A stretch of 64,000 bases of DNA from Pseudomonas sp. TH31 (GCF_016650815.1 NZ_JAEKEZ010000028.1:1-64000), one strand, 5' to 3'; shown: positions 46,310 through 56,326, numbered from the stretch's first letter. Notes: generated by a model from the letters alone, not told the origin. Numbers and translations: made by a program.

Positions 46310-47433
46310 TTATTTACGGGCCTTGAGGATCACGAACTTCGGTGTGGCCGCCACTTGCTCGACGCCGCGGAACAAGCGCGCGAGCTTGCTGTGATAACCC
46401 AGGTGACGATTGCCGACGATGTACAACGCGCCGCCGACCACCAGCGCCTCACGGGCTTGCTGGAACATCCGCCAGGCAAGAAAATCGCCGACCACTTGCT
46501 GCTGGTGAAACGGCGGATTGCACAGCACAACGTCCAGGGACTGCGCTTCCTGCCCGGCCAGGCCATCGCCCGCCCGAACAATCACGGCGCGCTCACCCAG
46601 TGCCGCGTGCCAGTTTTCGCTGGCCGATTGCACCGCCATGAACGACTCGTCCACCAGCGTGTAATGAGCTTCGGGGTTTTGCAGGGCGCTGGCGATGGCC
46701 AGCACGCCGTTACCGCAACCGAGATCGGCCACTCGCGCCGCGCCGAGGTTCTTCGGCAGGTGCGGTAGAAACGCTCGCGTGCCGATATCCAACCCTTCGC
46801 GACAGAACACGTTGGCGTGGTTGAGCAATTCAATCGCGGGCTCGTCGAGCTGATAGCGCGACGGGTAGGGGAAATGGCCGGCGCTTTGGGTTCAGGAGCG
46901 GCGATCAACAGCCGGGCCTTCTTCACTGCCAACGAGGCGTGTACCGGGCCAATGTAACGCTCCATCAAATCCCCGGCGGCGCGGGGCAGGTGTTTGACCA
47001 TCGCCGCGGCAATGACCTGGGCACCCGGTGCCAGTTGCCCTTGCAGGCGGATCAGTTGCTCTTCCAGCAATGCGAGGGTTTTCGGCACCCGGATCAACAC
47101 CCGGTCAAACGGCCCGACCAACGCCTCATTGGCCGGCACGCTTGGCACCGCGTCGAACGCGTGGCCATTGCGGATCAGATTCTTTTCCAGCCCTTGAAAT
47201 GCGAGGAACGAGTCGCCGCTGCTGGTGACCTGAACCTTGCCCGACAGGCTGGCCGCCAATGCGCCAAAACTGTCGTTGAGCACCAACACTCGAGTGTCCG
47301 CTGTCGGTTGCTGCCCGGCCAGATGATTGAGCAGGTATTCGTCGGCGGCATCAAACGCTTGCAGCGGTTCGTCCTGCTGTTCGGGCTGGCGGATCAGGTC
47401 GAGTTGGGCAAAGGCTGTTTCGAGCAAGGGCAT
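46310..47433 (-). CDS. rlmG: 23S rRNA (guanine-1835-N2)-methyltransferase (frameshift near 46880)
   Basis: The N-terminal domain ('RQPEQQDEPLQAFDAADEYL', 'TRVLVLNDSFGALAASLSGK') and the C-terminal SAM domain ('ELLNHANVFCREGLDIGTRA' region, 'VADLGCGNGVLAIASALQNP', catalytic 'DVVLCNPPFHQQQVVGDFLA') are in different frames. One base missing near 46878 ('PKAP.HFPYPSRYQLDEP') joins them, giving ~374 residues. 'PLQA..AADEYLL' favours RlmG over the paralogue RsmC. Modifies G1835 of 23S rRNA. Confidence 0.82.
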
Positions 47434-47609
47434 GGGGCAGGGGGCTCTGGATAATCGACGGATGTCCCGCGGCCCTGAGGCGTTGTAGCGGGCGGGGCCT
47501 GTCGAGTGGGCAGCGGCGTGATGTTTTACACGGCGACACTCGGGAAGGATCGCAAATGGTACGTTTTTTTCGTTTGGATTACTCGCAGGTTTTCTTGCCT
47601 CGGGCGGTT

Positions 47610-47951
47610 TCAGGCGGTTCCGGCCCCCGGTTTCTCGATAGCGCCGTGCACATGGACATACCCTGTGGGCTCGCTCAGGTTGAGAGTTCTGGACATCTCG
47701 TAAGCGCTCTTGCCATCGGCAGTCCGCTTCAAGACCTCGACTTCTCGGCGGGATAAATGCGCTGTACCGGGTTTTGGTACTTTATTCGTCAGGGGCCGGG
47801 TCGCCCGTGCGTGCCGGTGGCGGCGGATAAAAACCGCGAAGCCCAGGTTTTTATAGCGTACATAGGCTGTTATCGGGGAGTGGCTTCTGGCTATAAATGC
47901 TGGCGGGTTAGTGTTATCGGTAAATGATAGCTGGATAAGAATAGGAGGCAT
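47610..47951 (-). pseudogene. LuxR-type HTH regulator remnant
   Basis: The frame includes 'HLSRREVEVLKRTADGKSAY' then 'EMSRTLNLSEPTGYVHVHGA', clearly the DNA-binding domain of a quorum-sensing-type LuxR regulator, preceded by a short unrelated N-terminus and ending 'IEKPGAGTA' without the usual tail. No autoinducer-binding domain is present. It is probably a remnant; a stand-alone HTH protein is less likely. Confidence 0.55.
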
Positions 47952-48032
47952 TGGCTAAAGCCAGCACAAACTGCCGGTGTTTAAGTCGTTTGCTTTGCGG
48001 GACACTGGACGCTCCTGTTGATGGAGTGCCCC

Positions 48033-48809
48033 ATGACCGCCAGCGCAGAAAAATTCACGCATCAGACATTGCTCGACGTCCAGCCCCTGACCCCGAGTCT
48101 CTTTACCCTGCGCATAACCCGAGACGCGGGCTTTCGATTTCGCGCAGGGCAATTCGCTCGATTGGGTGTAACCAAGCCCGATGGCAGCACGGTGTGGCGC
48201 GCCTATTCCATGGTCTCTTCGCCCCATGACGAATTTCTTGAGTTCTTTTCCATTGTCGTGCCGGGCGGTGAATTCACCAGCGAACTGAGCCGCCTGGAAG
48301 TGGGTGACACGTTGATGGTCGAACGGCAGGCCACTGGCTATCTGACCCTGGATCGTTTCGTCGATGGCCGTGATCTCTGGTTGTTATCCACAGGCACAGG
48401 CGTGGCACCGTTCCTGTCGATCCTGCAGGATTTCGAGGTGTGGGAAAAATTCGAACGAATTGTTTTGGTCTACAGCGCGCGCGAAGGTCGTGAACTGGCC
48501 TATCAGGATCTGATTGCAGGGCTGGGGCAGCGTGACTACCTGGCCGAACATGCCCACAAACTGCGTTTTATCCCCACGGTCACGCGCGAGCAGCCTGCGG
48601 GCGTGCTGAATGGGCGGATCACCACCCTGATAGAAAATGGTGAACTGGAGCGTGCGGCGGGGCTGGAGCTGACGCCCGAGCACTCGCGGGTAATGATCTG
48701 TGGCAATCCGCAGATGATTGATGACACCCGCAAATTGCTCAAACAGCGCGATATGAATCTGAGCCTCAGCCGACGACCCGGGCAGGTCGCGGTTGAAAAC
48801 TACTGGTAA
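48033..48809 (+). CDS. fpr: Ferredoxin/flavodoxin-NADP+ reductase
   Basis: 258 residues, the usual size for Pseudomonas Fpr. FAD site 'RAYSMVSSPHDEFLEFFSIV', NADP site 'LLSTGTGVAPFLSILQDFEV', 'MICGNPQMIDDTRKLL', and C-terminal 'VAVENYW'. It passes electrons between NADPH and ferredoxin or flavodoxin, in redox-stress response and Fe-S repair. GGAG lies 6-7 bases before the ATG at 48033, preferred over one at 48018. The family is usually controlled by FinR, whose gene is not here. Confidence 0.93.
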   Translation: MTASAEKFTHQTLLDVQPLTPSLFTLRITRDAGFRFRAGQFARLGVTKPDGSTVWRAYSMVSSPHDEFLEFFSIVVPGGEFTSELSRLEVGDTLMVERQATGYLTLDRFVDGRDLWLLSTGTGVAPFLSILQDFEVWEKFERIVLVYSAREGRELAYQDLIAGLGQRDYLAEHAHKLRFIPTVTREQPAGVLNGRITTLIENGELERAAGLELTPEHSRVMICGNPQMIDDTRKLLKQRDMNLSLSRRPGQVAVENYW

Positions 48810-48873
48810 AAAAAACGAGCCCCGAAGGCTAATGCCGATCAGTCAAGAAGATCTTGGGCGAAATGCGCTCTTT

Positions 48874-49006
48874 TGTAGCAGCTGGCGAAGCCTGCGTTCG
48901 GCTGCGAAGCAGTCGTGAAATCAGGCTGCGCGGTACTCCAGAAAGACCGCATGCTCAGGGTTTACGACTGCTTCGCAGCCGAACGCAGGCTTCGCCAGCT
49001 GCTACA
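48874..49006. repeat. Long inverted repeat, second copy
   Basis: 42-bp perfect arms (TGTAGCAGCTGGCGAAGCCT... and complement) enclosing 49 bp; same family as 43132-43264. Confidence 0.85.
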
Positions 49007-49073
49007 GATTGCGTTTAGCTTAACTGATCGGCATTGGCCCCGAAGGCGCGGTCTTTTCAGGGCAATACCGCCA

Positions 49074-49487
49074 TCAAGGCCGAGTGTTCTGAGCCTTGAG
49101 CAGATCGCGGATCTCGCTCAGCAGCTCTTCTTCCTTGGTCGGAACCGGTGGCAGGGTTGGTGCTACGGCCTCTTCGCGCTTCAGACGGTTGATGGCTTTG
49201 ACGCCCATGAAGATCGCGAACGCGACGATCACGAAGTCAATCATGCTCTGGATGAATTTACCGTACGCCAACACAACCGCCGGGATGTTGCCATTGGCGG
49301 CCTTGAGCGTAATAGCCAGGTCACTGAAATCCACCCCACCGATCAGCAGGCCGATTGGCGGCATGACCACATCGCCGACGAACGACGAGACGATCTTGCC
49401 GAAGGAGGCGCCGATGATGATACCGACGGCCATGTCGACCACATTGCCTTTGACCGCGAAGGCCTTGAACTCGTTAAGCACGCCCAT
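49074..49487 (-). CDS. mscL: Large-conductance mechanosensitive channel
   Basis: 137 residues. 'EFKAFAVKGNVVDMAVGIII' then 'GASFGKIVSSFVGDVVMPPI' (N-terminal helix and gate), a periplasmic loop, the second helix 'MIDFVIVAFAIFMGVKAINR' and cytoplasmic bundle 'KEEELLSEIRDLLKAQN'. It opens under membrane tension to relieve hypo-osmotic shock. Single gene, convergent with fpr. Confidence 0.96.
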   Translation of the reverse strand: MGVLNEFKAFAVKGNVVDMAVGIIIGASFGKIVSSFVGDVVMPPIGLLIGGVDFSDLAITLKAANGNIPAVVLAYGKFIQSMIDFVIVAFAIFMGVKAINRLKREEAVAPTLPPVPTKEEELLSEIRDLLKAQNTRP

Positions 49488-49774
49488 AGGTTATTTCCTT
49501 GTTACAGATGAGGTTGGTGAGCGCAGTGTAAATCAGCAAAACGCATCCTGCTCGACACAACTGCTTACATCGCTTGCCTGCTATCGACCTGCTGATGGGC
49601 AGAAAGTTTACAAAAGGCCATCATTCACGCGCGGTTTACCCGCTCTGGCCCCGGCCTTCCAGCACCTTTTTGCTATCGTCCCGGTTTGGCATTTCTATTT
49701 AGGTTTTGGGCTGTCGGTCACTAGCCTCTGTTGAGCGCACCTGGATGCGCTTTATAAAATCAGAGGAAAATCCT

Positions 49775-51316
49775 ATGACAACTTCCCTTGGCCTCGGGGT
49801 TTTTCCCCATCGCCGCGCCCTGGGCATCTTGACCGCGAGCCTGCTGTCCTTTTCGGTGAGTGCCGCGACCCTGACCCGCGATAACGGCGCCGCCGTAGGC
49901 GACAACCAAAACTCGCAGACCGCCGGCGCCACAGGCCCCGTGCTGCTGCAAGACGTGCAACTGATACAGAAACTCCAGCGTTTCGACCGCGAACGGATTC
50001 CCGAGCGTGTGGTGCATGCCCGTGGCACCGGTGCCCATGGCACCTTCACCGTGACGGACGACCTCAGCGACCTGACCAAGGCCAACGTCTTTGCTGGCGG
50101 CCAGAGCACACCCGTGTTTGTGCGTTTCTCGGCGGTGGTGCATGGCAACCATTCCCCGGAAACCTTGCGAGACCCGCGCGGTTTCGCCACCAAGTTCTAC
50201 ACCGCAGAGGGTAACTGGGACCTGGTGGGCAACAACTTCCCGACCTTTTTCATCCGGGACGCCATCAAGTTCCCGGACATGGTCCACGCCTTCAAGCCGG
50301 ACCCGCGGACCAACCTTGATGACGACTCCCGTCGTTTCGACTTCTTCTCCCATGTGCCGGAAGCGACCCGCACGTTAACCGAGCTGTATTCCAATTCCGG
50401 AACGCCCGCCAGTTATCGGGAGATGGACGGTAATGGGGTCCACGCCTATAAGTTGGTGAATGCCAAAGGCGAAGTGCACTACGTCAAGTTTCACTGGAAA
50501 AGTTTGCAGGGGATTAACAATCTCGATCCGAGAGCTGTTACCAAAGTTCAAGGTCAAGATTACAGTCACATGACTAATGACTTGGTCACTCATATCAATA
50601 AGGGCGACTTCCCAAAGTGGGACTTGTACGTTCAGGTTTTAAGTCCTGAGGATTTGTACACGTTTGATTTCGATCCCTTGGATGCAACCAAGATCTGGCC
50701 CGGTGTTCCTGAGCGAAAAGTTGGACAAATGGTCTTGAACCGTAACCCGGCAAATGTATTCCAGGAAACCGAACAAGTTGCCATGGCGCCTGCCAATCTT
50801 GTTCCCGGTATCGAACCCTCAGAAGATCGTTTGTTACAGGGTCGAGTGTTCTCCTATGCCGATACTCAAATGTATCGCCTTGGGCCCAATGCCCTCCAAC
50901 TGCCGATCAATGCGCCAAAGGTTGCCGTGAACAACGGTAATCAGGATGGCGCCATGAACGGCGGCGCCAGCAGCTCCGGTGTGAACTATCAGCCAAGCCG
51001 ATTGCTGCCTCGTGACGAGCCGCAAACCGCCCGCTACAGCCAGTCGGCCCTGTCGGGCAGCACCCAGCAGGCGAAGATCCAGCATGAGCAGAACTTCAAG
51101 CAGGCTGGCGATCTGTATCGCTCGTTCAGCCAGAAGGAACGCCAGGACCTGGTCGAGAGCTTCGGCGGCTCGCTGGCCGGCACTGACGACGAGAGCAAAC
51201 ACATCATGCTGTCCTTCCTCTATAAGGCCGACCCGGAATACGGGACTGGCGTGACCAAGGTCGCCAAGGGCGACCTGGCTCGGGTCAAGGCACTGGCGGC
51301 CAAACTGGCTGACTGA
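49775..51316 (+). CDS. katB: Periplasm-targeted small-subunit catalase
   Basis: 513 residues, the length of P. aeruginosa KatB, with a signal peptide (1-30, 'ALGILTASLLSFSVSA'). Catalytic H81 ('VVHARGTGAHGTF'), the Asn region 'DLVGNNFPTFFIRDAIKFPD' and the proximal heme Tyr in 'GRVFSYADTQMYRLGPN' are present. Degrades H2O2. GAGGAAAA precedes the ATG. Followed by ankB, an order conserved with P. aeruginosa. Bases ~50461-50760 fall to about 45% GC against ~63% nearby without disturbing the reading frame. Confidence 0.94.
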   Translation: MTTSLGLGVFPHRRALGILTASLLSFSVSAATLTRDNGAAVGDNQNSQTAGATGPVLLQDVQLIQKLQRFDRERIPERVVHARGTGAHGTFTVTDDLSDLTKANVFAGGQSTPVFVRFSAVVHGNHSPETLRDPRGFATKFYTAEGNWDLVGNNFPTFFIRDAIKFPDMVHAFKPDPRTNLDDDSRRFDFFSHVPEATRTLTELYSNSGTPASYREMDGNGVHAYKLVNAKGEVHYVKFHWKSLQGINNLDPRAVTKVQGQDYSHMTNDLVTHINKGDFPKWDLYVQVLSPEDLYTFDFDPLDATKIWPGVPERKVGQMVLNRNPANVFQETEQVAMAPANLVPGIEPSEDRLLQGRVFSYADTQMYRLGPNALQLPINAPKVAVNNGNQDGAMNGGASSSGVNYQPSRLLPRDEPQTARYSQSALSGSTQQAKIQHEQNFKQAGDLYRSFSQKERQDLVESFGGSLAGTDDESKHIMLSFLYKADPEYGTGVTKVAKGDLARVKALAAKLAD

Positions 51317-51376
51317 TCCTGTTTGTTTGAAAAGCGGGGCCTCGTTCGAGGTCCCGTCTGACCAAGGAGTCTTCCC

Positions 51377-51931
51377 ATGCGTTTTTATCTCTCCCTGTTT
51401 CTGGCAGCACTGTCGTTGAGTGTGTTTGCCGGGCCGATGGCAGAGGTCTCGAAAGACCCTGCCGCACTGAAAATCCAATTGCAGGATTACTACTTTGATG
51501 CTGCCCGTCGTGGCGATGTGCCGATGCTCGACACCTTTATCGAGGCCGGTTACTCCCTCGATACTCGCGACAGCAAGGGTTACACCGCGCTGATTCTGGC
51601 GGCCTATCACGGCCAGACCGGCGCAGTGGACCGCTTGCTGGCGGCTGGCGCCGATGCCTGCGCTCAGGACCAACGTGGCAACACGGCACTGATGGGCGCG
51701 ATTTTCAAAGGCGAAGTGCAGATCGCCCGAACCCTGCTGGCGGCCAATTGCAGCCCTGATCAGCGTAATGGCGCTGGCCAGACCGCAGCTATGTACGCCG
51801 GGTTGTTTAACCGGGTCGAGTTGCTGGATGCGCTCAAAGCCAAGGGCGCCGATGTGAATGCCGAAGATTCACTGGGTAACAGCGCCGCGCGTCTGGCCAG
51901 CGGTGAAATCCGCAACCCGGTGCAGCGCTGA
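51377..51931 (+). CDS. ankB: Periplasmic ankyrin-repeat protein
   Basis: 184 residues with a signal peptide ('LFLAALSLSVFAG') and four ankyrin repeats: 'DVPMLDTFIEAGYSLDTRDS', 'KGYTALILAAYHGQTGAVDR', 'RGNTALMGAIFKGEVQIART' and 'GAGQTAAMYAGLFNRVELLD'. In P. aeruginosa the equivalent gene follows katB and is needed for full catalase activity, probably by protecting heme or the enzyme. AAGGAG precedes the ATG. Confidence 0.92.
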   Translation: MRFYLSLFLAALSLSVFAGPMAEVSKDPAALKIQLQDYYFDAARRGDVPMLDTFIEAGYSLDTRDSKGYTALILAAYHGQTGAVDRLLAAGADACAQDQRGNTALMGAIFKGEVQIARTLLAANCSPDQRNGAGQTAAMYAGLFNRVELLDALKAKGADVNAEDSLGNSAARLASGEIRNPVQR

Positions 51932-51976
51932 TCCGGTCAAGCTGAGCTATCATCGCGGTTTTTGCCGGGAGTTCAG

Positions 51977-53344
51977 ATGGCCAAGGCCAAGCGCATGTAC
52001 GGCTGCACCGAGTGCGGCTCCACCTTCCCCAAGTGGGCCGGCCAGTGCGGCGAGTGCGGGGCCTGGAACACGCTGACCGAAACGATGGTCGAGAGCGGCG
52101 GCGCTGCGGCGCCAAGCGGTCGCACCGGTTGGACCGGCCAGCAGGCGCAGATCCGCACCCTGGCCGAAGTCAGCGTTGAAGAGATTCCGCGTTTTTCTAC
52201 AGCCTCCAGCGAACTCGATCGGGTGCTGGGCGGCGGACTGGTGGACGGCTCGGTGGTGTTGATTGGCGGTGATCCTGGCATCGGCAAGTCGACCATCCTG
52301 TTGCAAACCTTGTGCAACCTTGCCAAGAGCATGCCGGCGCTGTACGTCACCGGTGAAGAATCCCAGCAGCAAGTGGCCATGCGTGCCCGTCGCCTTGGTC
52401 TGCCTCAGGACAAGCTGCGGGTGATGACCGAAACCTGCATTGAAACCATCATCGCCACGGCCCGGCAGGAAAAGCCCAAGGTCATGGTGATCGACTCGAT
52501 CCAGACGATTTTCACCGAGCAACTGCAATCGGCGCCGGGTGGCGTTTCCCAGGTTCGCGAAAGTGCGGCGCTGCTGGTGCGCTATGCCAAGCAAAGCGGC
52601 ACGGCGATTTTCCTGGTGGGCCACGTGACCAAGGAAGGTGCATTGGCCGGTCCGCGGGTCTTGGAGCACATGGTCGATACCGTGCTGTATTTCGAAGGCG
52701 AGTCCGATGGTCGGTTGCGTCTGCTGCGGGCGGTGAAAAACCGTTTCGGCGCGGTGAACGAGTTGGGTGTGTTCGGCATGACGGACAAGGGCCTGAAAGA
52801 AGTCTCCAATCCATCGGCGATTTTTCTCACCCGGGCTCAGGAAGAAGTCCCGGGCAGTGTGGTCATGGCGACGTGGGAAGGCACCCGGCCGATGCTGGTT
52901 GAAGTACAGGCGCTGGTCGATGACAGTCATCTGGCCAACCCGCGCCGGGTAACACTGGGGCTGGATCAAAACCGCTTGGCCATGTTGCTGGCGGTGCTGC
53001 ACCGTCACGGCGGTATTCCGACCCACGATCAGGATGTGTTCCTCAACGTGGTCGGCGGGGTCAAGGTGCTGGAAACCGCCTCTGACCTGGCGCTGATGGC
53101 GGCGGTGATGTCGAGCCTGCGCAACAAACCGCTGCCCCATGATCTGCTGGTGTTTGGTGAAGTCGGTTTGTCGGGTGAGGTGCGTCCGGTGCCAAGTGGT
53201 CAGGAGCGCCTGAAAGAAGCCGCCAAGCACGGCTTCAAGCGCGCCATCGTGCCCAAGGGCAACGCGCCGAAAGAAGCGCCACCGGGGTTGCAGATTATTG
53301 CCGTGACCCGACTGGAACAGGCGCTCGACGCACTGTTCGAGTAA
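51977..53344 (+). CDS. radA: DNA repair/recombination protein RadA
   Basis: 455 residues. The N-terminal zinc finger uses C10, C13, C24 and C27. The RecA-like core has Walker A 'GGDPGIGKST' (~97-106), Walker B 'VMVIDSIQT' and the RadA-specific K254-NRFG motif. The C-terminal Lon-protease-like domain ends 'GFKRAIVPKGNAPKEAPPGL'. It extends heteroduplexes in branch migration. The ATG at 51977 is chosen because the family starts 'MAKAK'; GGGAG precedes it. Confidence 0.95.
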   Translation: MAKAKRMYGCTECGSTFPKWAGQCGECGAWNTLTETMVESGGAAAPSGRTGWTGQQAQIRTLAEVSVEEIPRFSTASSELDRVLGGGLVDGSVVLIGGDPGIGKSTILLQTLCNLAKSMPALYVTGEESQQQVAMRARRLGLPQDKLRVMTETCIETIIATARQEKPKVMVIDSIQTIFTEQLQSAPGGVSQVRESAALLVRYAKQSGTAIFLVGHVTKEGALAGPRVLEHMVDTVLYFEGESDGRLRLLRAVKNRFGAVNELGVFGMTDKGLKEVSNPSAIFLTRAQEEVPGSVVMATWEGTRPMLVEVQALVDDSHLANPRRVTLGLDQNRLAMLLAVLHRHGGIPTHDQDVFLNVVGGVKVLETASDLALMAAVMSSLRNKPLPHDLLVFGEVGLSGEVRPVPSGQERLKEAAKHGFKRAIVPKGNAPKEAPPGLQIIAVTRLEQALDALFE

Positions 53345-53380
53345 CCGAACGCTGCAACTGAACAAACACAACCCCTGTAC

Positions 53381-53479
53381 TGTAGGAGCTGCCGAAGGCT
53401 GCGATCTTTTGATCTTTTGATCTTTAGCGTCGTTAGCATCGCTGAAAATCAAAAGATCGCAGCCTTCGGCAGCTCCTAC
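53381..53479. repeat. REP-type inverted repeat
   Basis: ~32-bp arms (TGTAGGAGCTGCCGAAGGCT... and complement) with GATCTTTT iterations in the loop, between convergent radA and mapZ. Confidence 0.85.
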
Positions 53480-53489
53480 GCAGGGCTGA

Positions 53490-53858
53490 TCAGATTTCGA
53501 TCAGCGCACCCAGTTCGCGTTCCAGTTCCTCTGGATCACCCAGGTTGAACTCGATCAATCGCCGCAGGCGCTCGATCGATTCCAGGCTGATGTGTTTGCA
53601 AACGAACCCGAGCTGGCCACGGTCATCGTGGGTCAGCAGCACATCCATCTTGATAGCGACTTCTTCAGTCAGATGAATATCGACGCAAAAGTGATGCTCC
53701 CGATTGCCCCGCCACGGCTCGGGCTTCTCGACCAGCAGCCCTTTGAGTGACAGGTCAATCAGCTTCACCGGCCAGATGAAATCCCCCTGACTGAGCACGG
53801 TTCGGGCATCGAACGCGATACGTTTGAAACGGCGGCGATCGGCGGCTTGGTCGCTCAT
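53490..53858 (-). CDS. mapZ: PilZ-domain c-di-GMP receptor (MapZ homologue)
   Basis: 122 residues. 'DRRRFKRIAFDA' supplies the RxxxR c-di-GMP motif (R9, R13), and 'LIDLSLKGLLVE' the D/NxSxxG motif (D35, S37, G40). The end 'LRRLIEFNLGDPEELERELG' matches the P. aeruginosa PilZ protein PA4608/MapZ, which inhibits chemotaxis-receptor methylation when bound to c-di-GMP. Its place between radA and cstA is the same there. Named by similarity and synteny. Confidence 0.85.
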   Translation of the reverse strand: MSDQAADRRRFKRIAFDARTVLSQGDFIWPVKLIDLSLKGLLVEKPEPWRGNREHHFCVDIHLTEEVAIKMDVLLTHDDRGQLGFVCKHISLESIERLRRLIEFNLGDPEELERELGALIEI

Positions 53859-54018
53859 GGCGCAATCCTCGTGAAGGTTCGCTGACTATAGACCCGCCTT
53901 GCCAAAGGCTGCCAGCACTGTGATGGCTCTAGACCAATGTCGGGGTATGGTCTTTGCCGTCAGTAGAGCTAAACTCGGGGTGGCTGTCTTTCTTGTCCAC
54001 CCTGGCTGGAATATAAAA

Positions 54019-56086
54019 ATGAAAAATAATAATAGCCTGCTACGCCATTTACCCTGGCTTCTGCTGGCCATCGTAGGAGCGTGCGCCCTTGGCGTAGTGG
54101 CATTGCGCCGAGGCGAGCCGATCAACGCCTTATGGATTGTGGTCGCTGCCGTGGCCATTTATCTGGTTGCCTATCGTTACTACAGCCTGTTCATCGCCAA
54201 CAATGTGATGCAACTCGACCCGCGCCGGGCCACCCCCGCCGTGCTCAACAATGATGGCCTGGACTACGTCCCGACCAATAAACACATCCTTTTCGGTCAC
54301 CACTTTGCCGCCATCGCGGGTGCCGGGCCTTTGGTCGGTCCGGTCCTGGCAGCGCAGATGGGTTACCTGCCCGGCACGCTGTGGCTGATTGCCGGCGTGG
54401 TGCTGGCCGGTGCGGTTCAGGACTTCATGGTCCTGTTCATGTCCACCCGCCGCAACGGTCGCTCCCTGGGCGACATGGTCCGGGAAGAAATGGGCCGCAT
54501 CCCCGGCACCATCGCGCTGTTCGGCTGCTTCCTGATCATGATCATCATCCTCGCGGTGCTGGCGCTGATCGTGGTCAAGGCCCTGGCCGAAAGCCCGTGG
54601 GGTATTTTCACGGTGATGGCGACCATCCCGATCGCGATGTTCATGGGCGTGTACATGCGCTACATCCGCCCGGGCCGCATTGGTGAAATCTCCGTCGTCG
54701 GCGTGCTTCTGCTGCTGGGCTCGATCTGGCTGGGCGGGCAGATTGCGGCCGATCCGGTGTGGGCCAAGGTCTTCAGCTTCACCGGGATCCAGATCACCTG
54801 GATGCTGATCGGTTATGGTTTTGTCGCGGCGGTGCTGCCGGTGTGGCTGATCCTGGCACCGCGTGATTACCTGTCGACGTTTCTCAAGATCGGCACCATC
54901 ATCGCTTTGGCGATCGGCATCCTGATCACCATGCCCGACCTGAAAATGCCGGCGCTGACCCAATTTATCGACGGCACCGGGCCGGTGTGGAAGGGCGGGC
55001 TGTTCCCGTTCCTGTTCATCACCATCGCTTGTGGCGCGGTTTCGGGTTTCCACGCGCTGATCGCTTCTGGCACCACGCCGAAGTTGCTCGCCAGTGAAGG
55101 TCATGCCCGCTACATCGGTTACGGCGGCATGCTGATGGAATCCTTCGTGGCGATCATGGCCATGGTTGCCGCGTCGGTGATCGAGCCAGGCGTGTACTTC
55201 GCCATGAACAGCCCGGCGGCCATCGTCGGTGGTGATGTGGTGCACAGTGGCACAAACCGTCAGCAGTTGGGGTTTTGCAATTACCCCGGAAGCCCTGCAA
55301 GCGGTGGCCAGGGACATCGGTGAAACCACCGTACTGGCTCGTGCCGGTGGTGCGCCGACACTGGCGGTCGGTATTGCGCAGATCCTGCACAACATTCTGC
55401 CGGGTGAAAACACCATGGCATTCTGGTACCACTTCGCGATCCTGTTTGAAGCGCTGTTCATCCTCACCGCGGTCGATGCCGGCACCCGTGCCGGACGCTT
55501 CATGCTCCAGGACTTGCTCGGCTCCTTTGTCCCGGCGCTCAAACGCACGGAATCCTGGACTGCCAACCTTATCGCCACCGCCGGTTGTGTGGCGATGTGG
55601 GGTTACTTGCTCTACCAAGGCGTGATCGATCCGCTCGGTGGCATCAACACCTTGTGGCCGTTGTTCGGTATCTCCAACCAGATGCTTGCCGGTATCGCGC
55701 TGATGCTCGCCACCGTCGTGCTGATCAAAATGAAACGCCAACGCTACATCTGGGTGACCTTGTTGCCGGCCGCGTGGTTGCTGATTTGCACCACCACCGC
55801 AGGCTTCATCAAGTTGTTCGATGCGAACCCGGCGATCGGCTTCCTGTCCCTGGCCAGGAAATACAGCGATGCCCTGGCCAACGGTCAGATTCTCGCGCCG
55901 GCCAAGGACATCAACCAGATGCAGCACGTGATCTGGAACGCCTACACCAACGCAACGCTGACCGCGCTGTTCCTGTTCGTGGTGTTCAGCATCCTGTTCT
56001 ATGCGCTCAAGGTCGGGATTTCCGCCTGGGGCAGCAAGGAACGTACGGATAAAGAATCGCCGTTCCAGGCTGTGCCAGACGCGTGA
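54019..56086 (+). CDS. cstA: CstA/BtsT-family carbon starvation (pyruvate/peptide) transporter, frameshift at ~55243
   Basis: Inner-membrane carrier with 15 or more hydrophobic segments. The N-terminal ~410 residues ('LFGHHFAAIAGAGPLVGPVL', 'AQMGYLPGTLWLIAGVVLAG') end in 'AIVGGDVVHSGTNRQ'. The remainder, from 'AQTVSSWGFAITPEALQAVA' through 'FALLFEALFILTAVDAGTRA'-type sequence, is in another frame. Deleting one C at ~55243 gives 'GDVVQVAQTVSSWGF' and a 688-residue protein, normal for the family. The start at 54019 ('MKNNNSLLRHLPW') is preferred to 53899. Forms an operon with the small gene at 56102. Confidence 0.85.
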
Positions 56087-56101
56087 TCGAGGATTGCCAA
56101 C

Positions 56102-56299
56102 ATGTTCAATGACCTGAGTCGCCTCGGTAAATACCTCGGTCAGGCCGCGCGCCTGATGGTCGGAATGCCCGACTACGACAATTACGTCGAGCATATGCAA
56201 ACCAAACACCCGGACAAGCCGGTGATGAGCTACGAGATGTTCTTCCGGGAACGTCAGGAAGCGCGTTACGGCGGCAAGGGTGGGCCGAAGTGCTGTTGA
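56102..56299 (+). CDS. YbdD/YjiX-family small protein
   Basis: 65 residues: 'LGKYLGQAARLMVGMPDYDN' then 'YVEHMQTKHPDKPVMSYEMF' and 'FRERQEARYGG', with a C-terminal 'KCC'. These proteins are encoded directly after cstA/btsT genes and are needed for or modulate transport. The gap to cstA is 15 bp. Confidence 0.9.
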   Translation: MFNDLSRLGKYLGQAARLMVGMPDYDNYVEHMQTKHPDKPVMSYEMFFRERQEARYGGKGGPKCC

Positions 56300-56326
56300 T
56301 TCAACAGCCGGGTTGACGTAACCCCT

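Noticed and set aside
46310..47433. rsmC (16S G1207 methyltransferase)
   Set aside because: The N-terminal 'PLQAFDAADEYLL' phrase and 'NPPFHQQQVV' fit RlmG better than RsmC.
51950..53452. 500-codon minus-strand frame over radA
   Set aside because: RadA is unmistakable on the plus strand; the antisense frame has no family resemblance.
54130..55578. 482-codon minus-strand frame across cstA
   Set aside because: Opposite strand of a well-recognised transporter; composition is shadow-like and there is no ribosome-binding site.
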